In this document: piece after piece, positions 48,559 to 59,593 of the stretch
Layout: every line of letters begins with the position of its first letter
Numbering within the stretch: position 1 is the first letter of the stretch
Origin: Diadema setosum
Lineage: Eukaryota; Echinodermata; Echinoidea; Diadematoida; Diadematidae
Reading direction: 5' to 3'
NCBI RefSeq assembly: GCF_964275005.1
Contig: NC_092693.1
Span: 22,090,835 to 22,154,834, forward strand
Length of the DNA: 64,000 nt
Position numbers and translations under genes: made by a program
Notes under the pieces: model-generated
Database searches by the model: none
Seen by the model: only the letters and a program-made list of their open reading frames with translations
What the model was told of the DNA's origin: nothing

Positions 48559-50612
48559 GTTAGGCAACAGGTCCTTACATAACTTAGCAGGTTATAGATT
48601 TTCATTCTACTGGGAGCAAGTATGCTATTTCCGTGTATCTTTTACGCTAACATGCACTGATATTATCAAAATTGACTTTATATCTGTGTGGAAAGATTAC
48701 TCACCATCAATTAATTTGTACAGTGAGAATGAGAAACAGGTACATGATGATACACCAGTGTCACTCTGACAGAATGAAAACAATAAAACAGAAAACCTAC
48801 CGTTTAATCACCTCTTCACAGCTCTGTAAAGTGACAAAGTTTTCATCTTAATGTCTTATACACGTCATGTATATGATATGTTGACTATATATTTTGATGA
48901 TGCATTTATATATGCATTTTTTTTTCTCATTTGTTTGATAGATTGAACATTGTCATCTTAATAATTTCATCTCGACATTGAGGCCTATGATTTTGGTTGG
49001 AAAAGCAGACAGCAGATAATTTCCTCCAGTTCTTTTCATGAAAACGAGCTGAACAAAAAACAAACATGGTTACTGATATCAAATAAAGAAAACGAGCCGT
49101 GCTGCTGAGTATTTTACTGCATCGGCGCTAGAAAGAGTATACGTCACGTAGAACAAGGTTTGATGCTGCGGTTCTGGTCTGATTCATCCCTTCATTTGCT
49201 TATTCATTAACCCCTCGCCATTGTGCCAAATTGATTGAAATGTGACTGATTTTATTTTTGCCTTTAATAAATAAAGTCAAAGGAGAAAAAACGCGCTTAT
49301 CACTATCTGGCAGCACTGGAAATGAAATAAAAAGCAGTCTGAATTCAATATCCATTGTGATAATCATCACGTCCACATCACAGGCACACATGCCAAGACA
49401 CGTCATCGACATCGTATTCATCCACTCAGGCGTAAAAGAATGAAAAAAAAAAACAGAAGTGACAGAATGCTAAACTTTGTATACCCCTCCTGGCTAAGTT
49501 TTCTTTCGTTGCTTCCTAACTGATAAAGTTACTCTTTTTAAATCAAGTTACATCAAATTTATCCAGCGATGGAGTCAAATCAAATTATTTAGTTATCTTT
49601 CAGGGCAACCATGTTAGATTTTATGATCGTCAAGTAGACACGAAGAATACATTTATATATTCAGTAATTTCAATGGTGACACACATTATCTCTGGTTTAT
49701 GGCAAGACAATATCTCTGGTTTATGGCAAGGGCAAGATGATTCTTTTGGCGGTAAATCACGAGTGGATTCCCGGAGTTGATCACAAGATTCCGACCCTGG
49801 ATCCCGACGGACCACGATGTGTGTCTGGTAAAAAACAAAACAAAAACAAAAAGAAAACCTCCAAAGCAAAAACATGTGAAAGTTTGTCTCGATGCCATGG
49901 CAGCGCGTGATTGGTCAGGATTGTCCTGTCTTCTTCACTTTGGCGGGACGCAGCTTCACTCATGTGACTCACCAATGTCATATAACAGATTATGTAGTTA
50001 CATAAATTCGATTCAGCGGTGCGACCAAGTTCATTCCGGGAGTTGTGCAGAAAACGTTAAAGGTCATTTTAATCTCTTCGGGGAATGATAGGTTTGACGT
50101 AAAGAGAAACGCGATTAAATGAAAGCAATACATCAGCCGAAGTTTTAGCTAATCGGACAACGGTTACTATATATCTCATGACTGATACGTTGCGACATTC
50201 AGATGTAAATTAATCATCTAATAATTATAATGTCCCGTGGACATTTTTCCCCTTTCGGTCTCTTTGCACACATTACTGTCCCTGAGTAAACGTCTTAATT
50301 ATTACGTTTGTGCTTTTTTCTAAGCGTACATCTTCTGGAAAGGCAAATGTTTTTCTTCGGGCTGATAGCAATGTCAGGCGTGTGAGCGATGTTGGGAACA
50401 AACAAACAACAAAAAAGAAGGTTCTCAGTTGTTCTCAATTGCCATCGGCTGAAACGCCATCCGTACACATGTCGTGAAATATACTTATACATACATAATG
50501 CATACATATTTACGACTACATTATACATACATACACATACACGCACACAAACCTACATATAGGCCTACATACATGCATACAAACAAGTTAAATCTACAAC
50601 TTCACTTTCTAG
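48559..50612 (+). other. CUB/LDLa gene intron 2
   Basis: 2.05 kb, AT-rich. It holds a frame at 49777-50088 without any domain and ACAT-type simple sequence near 50475-50580. No exon is supported. Confidence 0.55.
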
Positions 50613-50824
50613 GTACAGTATGGACAACACTGCCTGTACACACGCCAGCGTCACTTTTTTCGATGGGGACAGCACATCGTCTAGCCAGCTTGGTAGCACG
50701 CTATGCGGCACGGACAGACCAGCGCTGACTCTGTCTTCGGGGAGCAGCCTAACGATGCAAACCAAAGCGTCGGGATCCCAGAGCGTTGTCGACTTCCAAG
50801 CTGTCTTTACGGCATTTTCCGATG
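50613..50824 (+). CDS. CUB/LDLa membrane protein, exon 3 (second half of CUB)
   Basis: Completes the CUB domain (to about residue 178). The acceptor TTCACTTTCTAG and phase 2 entry give R108. The order follows the CUB plan: C116, then VTFFDGDSTSS (the usual xVYDG strand), LGSTLCG with C139, an SSGSSLTMQT strand and the closing VDFQAVFTAF strand. The exon ends GATG/GTAGTC in phase 1. The calcium-site aspartate of calcium-binding CUB domains is represented by D125. The binding partner is unknown. Confidence 0.9.
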
Positions 50825-51299
50825 GTAGTCACGTGATCATTTTCCATCCAATAATTGTTTTGATGATGATGCATGTGATGATATAAAGTACTGTTAATTG
50901 TGAAACCAAACCACTGACGCGTTGGGTATGAATGAACTGCGGAGTTATAGTGAAAATAAAATCGAAAGTTTTAGGAAAACGATGGAATATGTATCTTTGC
51001 CATGTTTGCATGAAAGCAGCAGTCTGAAAAGTATTGATAGCAATGATTTTCAGCGTTCATTGTTATTGAAAAATAGGGGATTCAAATGGGGTATCATCAC
51101 ACGATACTTCTAAAGAATAAGAATCTTATTTGTTTTAGTTGAGCCACAATTCACAAAAACAATATTGCAGTATACAGTATACCGTATTATGCTGCGTATC
51201 ATTCTAACGCTGTTCTGCGTCTCAGCTACCATCTTCTGACACACATTCCCTAGACTCACTACCCTTGTTGTTGTTGTGTGTTTTTTCTTTCTCATCTAG
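50825..51299 (+). other. CUB/LDLa gene intron 3
   Basis: 475 bp with GT-AG ends. Nothing notable inside. Confidence 0.75.
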
Positions 51300-51431
51300 A
51301 CACATCTTGCTCCTCGTTTACATGTACTACAACACGTCGATGCATCAACAGCGCAGTGACGTGCGACAACCAGGGAATCAGCAACTGCGGCAACGAAGAC
51401 TACAGCGACCAAACCGACGTCGACTGTCCAG
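51300..51431 (+). CDS. CUB/LDLa membrane protein, exon 4 (LDLa module)
   Basis: One LDL-receptor class A module fills this 132-base exon (residues 179-222). Six cysteines (182, 187, 193, 200, 208, 221) are spaced as in LDLa, with FTC, RRCI and CGNEDYSDQTDVDC motifs. The acidic cluster near C208-C221 is where these modules bind calcium. The exon is phase 1 on both sides, the classic form of a shuffled extracellular module. The acceptor is TTCTCATCTAG and the donor CCAG/GTATAG. Confidence 0.94.
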
Positions 51432-52615
51432 GTATAGCAGCGCCTCCGCCCATCATTTTGCAAGACAGACAGACAGACAGACAAAGAATGCAAGGCTGAA
51501 AATAAAACAAGTGTTGAAAATCTCCCTTAAATGAGTTTGAATAATATGATAAGACCAGACCACAAAATGTTGTTTAATCTGTAAATTAAGCCACGCATGC
51601 ATTTTGCCATTATCATAGCTATGAAAAGGTGTTCAAGCATTAATGCGTACATAGATACAGAAACTTTGACCCTGTGATAAACTGGAAACATGAAGAGGGT
51701 GGCGGCATGGACTTATATAGATGTGAAGTCTCAAATAAAAAGCTAGTTTAGAGACTAGAAAGAGATCGGTGAAGGAGATGAACACGCGAGTGAATAAAAT
51801 TGTCATTTTAGGTCAACGGATAAAGGGAGCAACAAGGAGAAGAGTGAAAGACTAGAGCGTCATGAAAGACGTCTTTTGACTTTTCGCAGAACAAAGATTT
51901 TTCTGTTTTACTTCTAGGGTGGTCCTTGAAGGGTTTGGTTGAGCATGTCGCTGCAAAATGTTCGAATACTAACTTGTCCAACATCCTCTGAAAGCCAGTA
52001 ACATATGCTATGAAACATCCCCGAGAGTTGGCAACATGCTTAAAATGGAATGTTATCGAACATGTCAAAAACTTGTGCAAAACTTGAGAAATATCAAAGG
52101 ACTTTTAAAATTTGTGCGCAAAACACGAGACTGAACATCGCAGGTAAGCAGCACAACGGGAATAATCTCTTTGGAATTGATTATGTCGCAAAATATTGCG
52201 CTCCCTCTCATGATATGCGCTCCATACACGCACATCCAACAATCTCCGCAATACACTGTCTTGTATACTCTCACATTCAGAGTTTGCAACATGCTCAAAA
52301 TGTCAAGTTCTCTACCACGCTGCTATGCTTCTCACATGGAGTGCATCTTATCATTGAAATATAAGATGGGATGAAGAGGATAAAGGAGGAGGCAAGGGAC
52401 TATGTGGGGATCATTTTGAGGTATACATTATTGTCATAATGACAATAAGAAGAAAACAGAGATGAGAAGAAATAAATTGTCATTTGGGACTGTTTTATAT
52501 GATTGATATTATCATAAAGATAATAGAAGAACGAAAAGCAGCTTCAAAGGCAAGGATCATGCATGAAGAAACACCAACTTTATGAATAACTATTTCTTTA
52601 TTTTTTACTCGGCAG
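51432..52615 (+). other. CUB/LDLa gene intron 4
   Basis: 1.18 kb with a short (CAGA)n at 51463-51481. No exon is supported. Confidence 0.65.
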
Positions 52616-52905
52616 TGATATACACGACCCCTGACCTTCGACCTTTGGTCTACGTGGCCGCTGTACTCGCCCTGCCCCTCCTCTTTCTCACCTACTGGTG
52701 CTGCTGGCGGCCGGGCTACCTGGTGTGGCTCTGTGGTTGTCTCCGACACCGGAGTTGCGGGGACTGCGGCTGGTTATGCCCGCTGCGATCCCGTGGGCTG
52801 TGTCGGCGGATTTGGACTTGCGACCGCGCCTCGAAGTCGAATTCAGTGTCAGATCTCAGACGTAGTCATGGTGGTGGTAGTCAGCGAGAAATCAAATTGG
52901 AATAA
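52616..52905 (+). CDS. CUB/LDLa membrane protein, exon 5 (TM helix and tail)
   Basis: The last coding exon, joined in phase 1 (V223). A short linker leads to one transmembrane helix (about 232-250: LVYVAAVLALPLLFLTYW), which predicts a type I membrane protein. The cytoplasmic tail (about 68 residues) begins with nine cysteines in 41 residues (251-291) among Arg and Trp, then a Ser/Arg-rich end and a TAA at 52903-52905. The tail has no recognised signalling domain; cysteines near the membrane are often lipid-modified. The CUB-LDLa-TM order recalls NETO and LRP12-type proteins, but with a single CUB and a single LDLa. GC content is far above the flanking DNA. Confidence 0.88.
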
Positions 52906-53175
52906 GTGGACAAATTTCATGGATAACTGGAGAGTTTATATCTCTTTCAGAATCACTTTCTTCAGCTTGTGGACATTGTTGTCGTCCTGTTTCACTTTTA
53001 TGTCTGTTGTATTAACAGTTTAAGCACTATTGTATTTGTATTGTCGATGCCCTACTTATGCGTTCCAGGCCCGTAGCCAGGGGGGGTGCGTCGGGTGCGT
53101 ACGCACCCCCCCAAATTCTGAAAGGTCCACTTTTTCATAATAACGGTTTTTAGCAATTCTCAAGATAACAATCCA

Positions 53176-53181
53176 AATAAA
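53176..53181 (+). terminator. Nearest polyadenylation signal after the CUB/LDLa stop
   Basis: AATAAA lies 271 bases after the stop codon. There is none between the stop and the transposon edge at 53067, so the gene may end its transcripts inside the element. Confidence 0.3.
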
Positions 53182-54328
53182 TATAAAGACACATTATTAT
53201 GCTACGTAAATGTGGAAGAGTACGTTTAACAATGTTAAAAATAATTGTACGAAACCCTTTTGTTGTATGAACCATCGGATCGTCCCCATGCACACAAACA
53301 CAAATGTTATGTATCAATTTGTGCGAGCTATTATTATATTGGCACTGCATGCCATGGCCCTTGGCGCGTGTGACCGGTGTTTTTTTTTTTTTCCACTGGC
53401 CGCCCGAGTACGTGCGATTCGTGGATGACATTGAGGTTGACACTTGCATTTTTTCACAGGAACAGAGGTAAGTGGATGAAAATCTAATAGCCTCAAGTTT
53501 ACGTATAATGTTTTTATTATGATAAGAATTAAAGAAATTTCCTCGAAATTATAACTATAATCGGAAACCTGAGACATTTTATATCTACGTCTCACAAAGA
53601 TATAGTACATGTATATAAGTACATGTTGGCATGATAATGCCTGGGGATAGATTATTATGTCAACTGTTTTCCATTATGAATGCATGCTCCAATCAAATTG
53701 TGAAATGGTGGTCATGAATTAGCATTTCTTACGAACGATCAGGAGAGACAAAATGAGTCGGATTGGATTACAATTCTCACTTACAGCTTTGTAGAAGTCT
53801 GAGTCAACAGTATCACACAGTACTTCAAGACGTATTACAGTACAAACGATTTCTTGAGCCTGCACCGTTTCAGGCTCTGTTCTGGATACAGCGGTAGAAA
53901 CTCATTCTTTTCTTTCTTTTTTATTTTATCATTATTTACCAATCTCTTTTCTAACTTACAGGTAGCGGATTTCTTTGCAGGCCAAATTCGGAAATGTAGT
54001 GTTGATTATTACTTATACATTTTCTCATGTTGTGACAGTTCTATTGGTTCTCATTTTTAAAGTGAGCCAAAACCTAAAAAAAATTTCACTTATAATTTCC
54101 AAAGAGTATTATGCAGGCACGCAAACTCATTTTAGTTGTATTTCATTTAAATGTAATGGGTAAGAGGGTATGAGAGAGAATGGAAAGTGCTGAGCTATGA
54201 AGTAAAATGGTAAAGTAAAAAGTTTGTCAGATAGTATTACAAAAGAAACTCATTCTTTTTTGTTTGTTTATTTTATCATTATTTACTTATCTCTCTTCTA
54301 ACTTAAAGGTAGTGGATCTCTTTGCAGC

Positions 54329-56039
54329 CAGTGGCGTATCTAGGGGGGGGGGGGCAAGGGGGGCACGTGCCCCGGGCGCCACTCCTTGGGGGCGCAAAAA
54401 AAACGAAAAAAAAAAAAAACGAAGAAGAAGAAGAAAAAAAGAAAAGAAAAAGAAGAAGAAGAAGAAGAAAAAAAAAAAAACTCGCCCGGAAGGGGGAGGG
54501 AGAATGGTAAGGGGGGGGGGGGGGGAGAAAACCAAATCAAACAAGATAAAAACAAAACATGATGATGACGCGGACAAAACGACAATGTTTATTGTGTTCA
54601 CACAAACATTCTATGTTCTGTGAGCTGAAATACAAAAATTTTCGGCTCGCTCGCTGCGCTCGCTCGCCAAAATTTGTATAAAAAAGAAGGTAAGAACAAA
54701 ACGTGATGATGACAAAATGGCAGTCTCTATTGTGTTCACACATGTCATTTTATATTTAGCAGGCAAAATGTTTCACGGAGCAGCGGCTGCAATTTCATTC
54801 CTTCTGAAGCGATCGCCCATTGGATCAAAAGAGGGCGTCAACGGTTTCGAACATACGGGGGGGGGGGCGCAAAAAAACAATAACAAATCAAACAAGATAA
54901 GAACAAAACGTAATGATGACGCGGAAATATACAAATTTTGGCTCACTCGCTCGTACTAATTTAGAGTATTTTTTCAAGTCCTCAGTTTGTTGGTATAAAT
55001 CGTTATCTATAAGGCCGTCACTATATTTTGATTAGAATTGTGAGATTTAATAAGCAAAAAATGACAAGAGTTTCATGATTTGTAAGCTGAAATACAAAAA
55101 TTTTCTGCTCGCTCGCTGCGCTCGCTCGCCAAAATTTGTTTAAAAAAAGAGAAGAAGATCAGAACAAAACGTGACGATGACGCGGACAAAATGATAATGT
55201 CTATTGTGTTCACTCATGTCATTTTATATTTAGCAGGAAAAATGTTACACGGAGCAGCGACTGCAATTTCATTCGTTCTGAAGCGATCGCCGATTGGATC
55301 AAAAGAGGACGCCAACGGTTTCGAACATACGGGGAAGGGGGGCGCAAGAAAAAAATAAAAAAAGATAAGAAAAAACAAAAACGTAATGATGACGCAGAAA
55401 TATACAAATTTCGGCTCACTCGCTCGTACTAATTTAGAGTATTTTTTCAAGTCCTCAGTTTGTTGGTAATAAATCGTTATCTATAAGGTCGTCACTATAA
55501 TTGTGAGATTTAATAAGCTAAAAATGACAAGAATTCCATGTTTTGTAAGCTGAAATACAAAAATTTTCGGCTCGCTCGCTGCGCTCGCTCGCCAAAATTT
55601 ATATAAAAAAAATATAAGAACAATACGTGATGATGACGAGGACATTTACAAATTTCAGCACACTCGCGCGCACTAATTTAGAGTACTTTTTTAAGTCCTC
55701 AGTTCTTTTGGTATAAATCGATATCTATAAGGCTGTCACTATATCTTGATTAGAATTGTAAGATTTGGTAAGCAAAAAATGACAAAAATTCCATGTTTTG
55801 TAAGCTGAAATACAAAAATTTTCGGCTCGCTCGCTGCGCTCGCTCGCCAAAATCTATCAAAATTCATTACATTTAAATCACCCTCAAAAAGATCCCTTTT
55901 AAGTGCTTGAAAAAGCATCATGCGGACTTTGTTTAAAGTCCCTACCGGGATGGGGTAGGGGTTGAACACTTTTTTTCAGAAATTAGGGGCGCAATTTTCG
56001 TGCTTGCCCCGGGCGCCGTTTTCCCTAGATACGCCACTG
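54329..56039 (-). mobile_element. Non-autonomous hAT-like element, copy 2 (inverted)
   Basis: Same family as 13910-15583 in the opposite direction: CAGTGGCGTATCTAGGG and its inverse at the ends. The exact 8-bp duplication TTTGCAGC lies at 54321-54328 and 56040-56047. Four GCTCGCTCGCTGCGC blocks (about 54642, 55109, 55570, 55825) mark tandem internal units. No transposase. Confidence 0.93.
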
Positions 56040-56969
56040 TTTGCAGCCCAATTCGAAAATGCCCAGAGACAGCTAGTAACCAAATAACCTACTATAATTT
56101 AATAGATAAGAAATAATCATTCCAGTATGTATCTTAGTGTGCACAGTAAGACAGATCAAATCAAATAGGAAAACATCTGAGCACTAAGCCTGAGGTCTGA
56201 ATTTGCACTCAACTTCTTCCAATGGCTAACGGATGTTTAATTTTTGAATTTCACTGACCTCCAAATTTCACAAAGAAAACCTTCTTAGCATGATGGTTAA
56301 TATGACATTTGACTGATATTGGAGATGTTTGCGAATCGGATCTACTACCTTTAATATTATTAATCTAAAATGATTATTTGAAAGTTCGGAAATGCTGGAA
56401 ATATCCTACCACAAGGAGGCAAAATATAAATGGTTCACATTTACAATTCATTTTGTTTTAAAAATTTTCTTATTTATTTTCGTTTTTGACAAACTCGCAT
56501 ACCAGGCTTCAGGCCTGCTAACGCGGGTAATACAATAGAAAAAATAAAAGTTAAAACAACACCAGGAAAATCACTATTCTCAATTTTGCGGCGCGCTACG
56601 CGCGCAGAGTCTCGAACACAATTATTAAACTTTGCAACTTCCTGGCAAAATGAGTTTTTACTATTTCCTAGATGAAATACCGTAACGCGATTGCATGCAA
56701 CAGACAAAAATACAAATTTCCTCGAGACTTTAAAACGTCATTAAAACAGTCAAAATTCACAATTTGCGGCGCGCTTCGCGCGCAAATTCTTATACAACTT
56801 TTGTAGTTCGGTCGTCCAAAGAAAAAAAAAAAAAATATATATATATATACATATAATAGCGTGTGTGTGTGTGTGTGTGTGTGTGTCATCATTGGTATTG
56901 GTACCGAAGGTCCGTTTTTTTAGTGACCGCACCCCCCCTTGAAAAATCCTGGCTACGGGCCTGCGTTCC

Positions 56970-57263
56970 ATTTTACGCTTAAAATTTTCTTCCATAGATT
57001 TTCTGAGATGGGTCCGCAATTTACAAAACTCTGCTTTTCAGTGGGTCTGTCTCCATTTTTCACGTGCAACAAGATTGACCTGCAATCCTATATGGATATA
57101 AGCAATTGTCAATTGTCATTTGTGTTGACAATGTGTACCGTATCATCAATGTAATTTCTTTGTTTTGAGTTCTGTTGAATATTGAAATGAATGGAATCGG
57201 GAATAATTGATATTGTCTCCATGAACGTATACCAACGATATCACTGCGGGAAAGGAGAGAGAA
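56970..57263. other. No gene seen
   Basis: Short unique stretch between two elements. No coding or regulatory feature is supported. Confidence 0.5.
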
Positions 57264-57774
57264 CACTGTAAAAACATCGGTGTTAGATTTAACACCACGG
57301 ATGTTAAAATCTAACACCGATCAAGTGTCAATATAGATGACCACACCCACAGGTGTAGAAAGTATGTTGTGATGGTGTTGAAAAGTGTTCACCTGGCACT
57401 TGATGGTGTTAATTTGACACTGCAGCTGGTGATATTTTTGACACTGTGGTGGTGTTAATTCAACAATGACACCGCATGGTGCTAATTTGATATTGCTGGT
57501 GTTAATGTCAATGGTATAACACCCGCCCAGCTTCAATAGGAGACCACACCAACTGGTGATATTTTGGTGAAAAAAAAAGTAGTTTATCGGAAAATTCTTG
57601 ATCGTCTTGTTGAAGTTCAAAATCAACAAGAAAAACAGTAACTAAGAAACTATTCAAAAAACAATTTCATATTTTGAAGTGACACCCGGAGGTGTTGATC
57701 TAACACCACAAATGAGCCCCGAAAATTTAACACCAGCTCGGTGTTTCATATCTAACACCGGACTTTTTGCAGTG
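57264..57774 (+). mobile_element. CMC/EnSpm-like non-autonomous element, copy 2
   Basis: Ends CACTGTAAAAAC and TTTTTGCAGTG, flanked by AA on both sides. Many GGTGTTA/TAACACC blocks in the same order as the copy at 59061. Next to the left end, GGTGTTAGATTTAACACC is itself palindromic. Confidence 0.85.
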
Positions 57775-57860
57775 AAGTAAGGCGGTCAGACAGACAGGGT
57801 ATAGAGAGGGAGAGAGAAATCAAGGGAGAGAGATAGAGGAAGGGGAGGTTCTTCATCTTA

Positions 57861-58231
57861 TTAAAAGTCTTATTTACCTTTGGGAGCAGTGATTGGAAAA
57901 AACGTTCAGGATATCACTTTTGATGCATATGTGTCAGTCACTTGTATCACAAAACATCCTACCGTATAAAATTTTTGCAATAAAGCCTAAAATATAAGGA
58001 GATTGATTATCACTAGTTTTCTCATCAAACCATAACTGTAGACAGTTTAGTCTGGAATCATTTGCATTATAACTATTGTTCACATTTTGTATATTTAACA
58101 ATACTTACATCGATTATACTGGTTCAAACTTTTACATTAGTTGTTTCTATCCCTAACTCACATATAGAGCTATTTTGAAGCATTGATGCTGGGTTTTTGT
58201 TTCATCTGAAAATGGTAAATCATGCCTTTAA
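57861..58231 (+). mobile_element. TTAA-flanked repeat, family K3, copy 2
   Basis: Begins TTAAAAGTCTTATTTACC and ends ATGCCTTTAA. Shares all internal landmarks with 39552-39946 in the same direction. A 122-codon frame starting at 58197 overlaps its end and is not credible as a gene. Confidence 0.8.
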
Positions 58232-59060
58232 GACCGATATACTATTTATAGCTATACCTTCCGATTTAGAAGTGTTTATGAGTGAACAGAAAATAGCAAC
58301 TAAGTGTAAGACAGACAATGAAGTTGGAAAGTCTGATGCAAGTTCATCACCATTCGAGTGGTTTGTATCACTTATATACTTGTTTTGTTTCCTGGTTTCA
58401 ATAAGCAAGGCTTTTGTATCCGACATTGCATTTCCATTGTCAGGAAGAATGACCCAGTTAATGTTCGGCTTTCTGGTTTGGTTCGATTGGTTTTTGAGCA
58501 ATGAAAATTACGATAGATGTACGGGTAAGAGTTTAGCGCTCATCCAGCATGAGACAAGCCTATAAGCCAGTTCGCGGAGTTCCACTTTGCGCATGATCAG
58601 AAAAGAGGTCAGCCGTACCAACAGGCATGTTGGTTTTTAAATTCACTGGAGTAGGCATCTGTGATGTAATGATTATTCATGCATAATCCTTGTAAATGCT
58701 GCTTGCCAGCACATCCACGTGGTACCTTACAGCAAAAGTGGTATTTGGCAATATCAATAGAAAGAGATTGTTTATACATTCAATGCAAAATAATGAAATG
58801 GATGCTTTCCTAAGTGTTGATTGACGGATCATTTTGGTCATCTGGTCTCCACAAGTTCATTCTTTGTTTGAACAGGATTGATGAATCCCATACTTATTGT
58901 TACGTAAAGCTTATGCATTATGTCACTCTGAAAACGAGTGAAGTGCCACTAACCGACTGAGAAAAAAAAAAATCATTCGTTCCAATGTGCCCATGAGCTA
59001 ACTCCGAACTGGCTTATATAGCAGAGATGACCCTAGGACTTTATAGCAAATGTCTTTATA
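58232..59060. other. No gene seen
   Basis: A frame remains open to 58565 but has no domain and starts inside a repeat. The rest is plain AT-rich DNA. Confidence 0.5.
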
Positions 59061-59593
59061 CGCTGTAAAAACATCGGTGTTAGATTTAACACCATGGGTG
59101 TTAAATCTAACACCGATCAATCTTCAATAGAGGACCACACCCACAGGTGTAGAAAATGTATTGTGACGGTGTTAAAAAGTGTTCACCTGGCACTTCGTGG
59201 TGTTAATTTGACACTGTAGTTGGTGATATTTTTGACACTGCGCTAGAGTTAATTCATTAATGACACCGCATGGTGTTGATTTGATATTGGTGGTGTTAAT
59301 TTCAATGGTGCAACACCCGTCCAGCTTCAGTAGGAGACCACACCAACTGGTGTTACTGTGGTGTAAATGTGTTTACACATTTTTTTTCAAAAATCAAGTA
59401 CTTTATCGGAAAATTCTTCATCGTCTTGTTGAAGTTCAGAATTAACAAGAAATTCAGTAACTAAGAAACTATCAAAAAAACAATTTTATATTTTGAAATG
59501 ACACGCGGAGGTGTTACTCTAACACCATGAATGAGCACCGGAAATTTAAAATCAGCTCGGTGTTTCATATTCAACACCGGACTTTTTGCAGTG
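59061..59593 (+). mobile_element. CMC/EnSpm-like non-autonomous element, copy 3
   Basis: Ends CGCTGTAAAAAC (one change from CACTG) and TTTTTGCAGTG, flanked by TA on both sides. Close match to the copy at 57264 over the full length. Confidence 0.85.

Larger units (their letters stand above)
53067..56962. mobile_element. hAT-like element with a nested insertion
   Basis: Inverted ends AGGCCCGTAGCCAGG and CCTGGCTACGGGCCT. TGCGTTCC is duplicated at 53059-53066 and 56962-56969 (7 or 8 bp, ambiguous by one base shared with the end). Without the nested element it is about 2.2 kb. Inside are an internal direct repeat (about 53885-54000, repeated at 54243), two GCGGCGCGC-rich near-palindromes (56588 and 56765) and (GT)n at 56861-56886. 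No transposase frame is seen. Confidence 0.85.

Noticed and set aside
48559-48769. Continuation of the CUB frame to 48769 as coding
   Set aside because: The protein loses CUB character after the donor at 48559, and exon 3 supplies the missing half in the right phase. CAG/GTCCTT at 48571 is a weaker alternative donor.
49777-50088. 103-codon frame in intron 2 of the CUB/LDLa gene
   Set aside because: No domain, no fitting splice sites, and equal openness on the other strand.
58197-58565. 122-codon frame
   Set aside because: Starts within the end of a K3 repeat; the hydrophobic stretch is not convincing and there is no supporting context.
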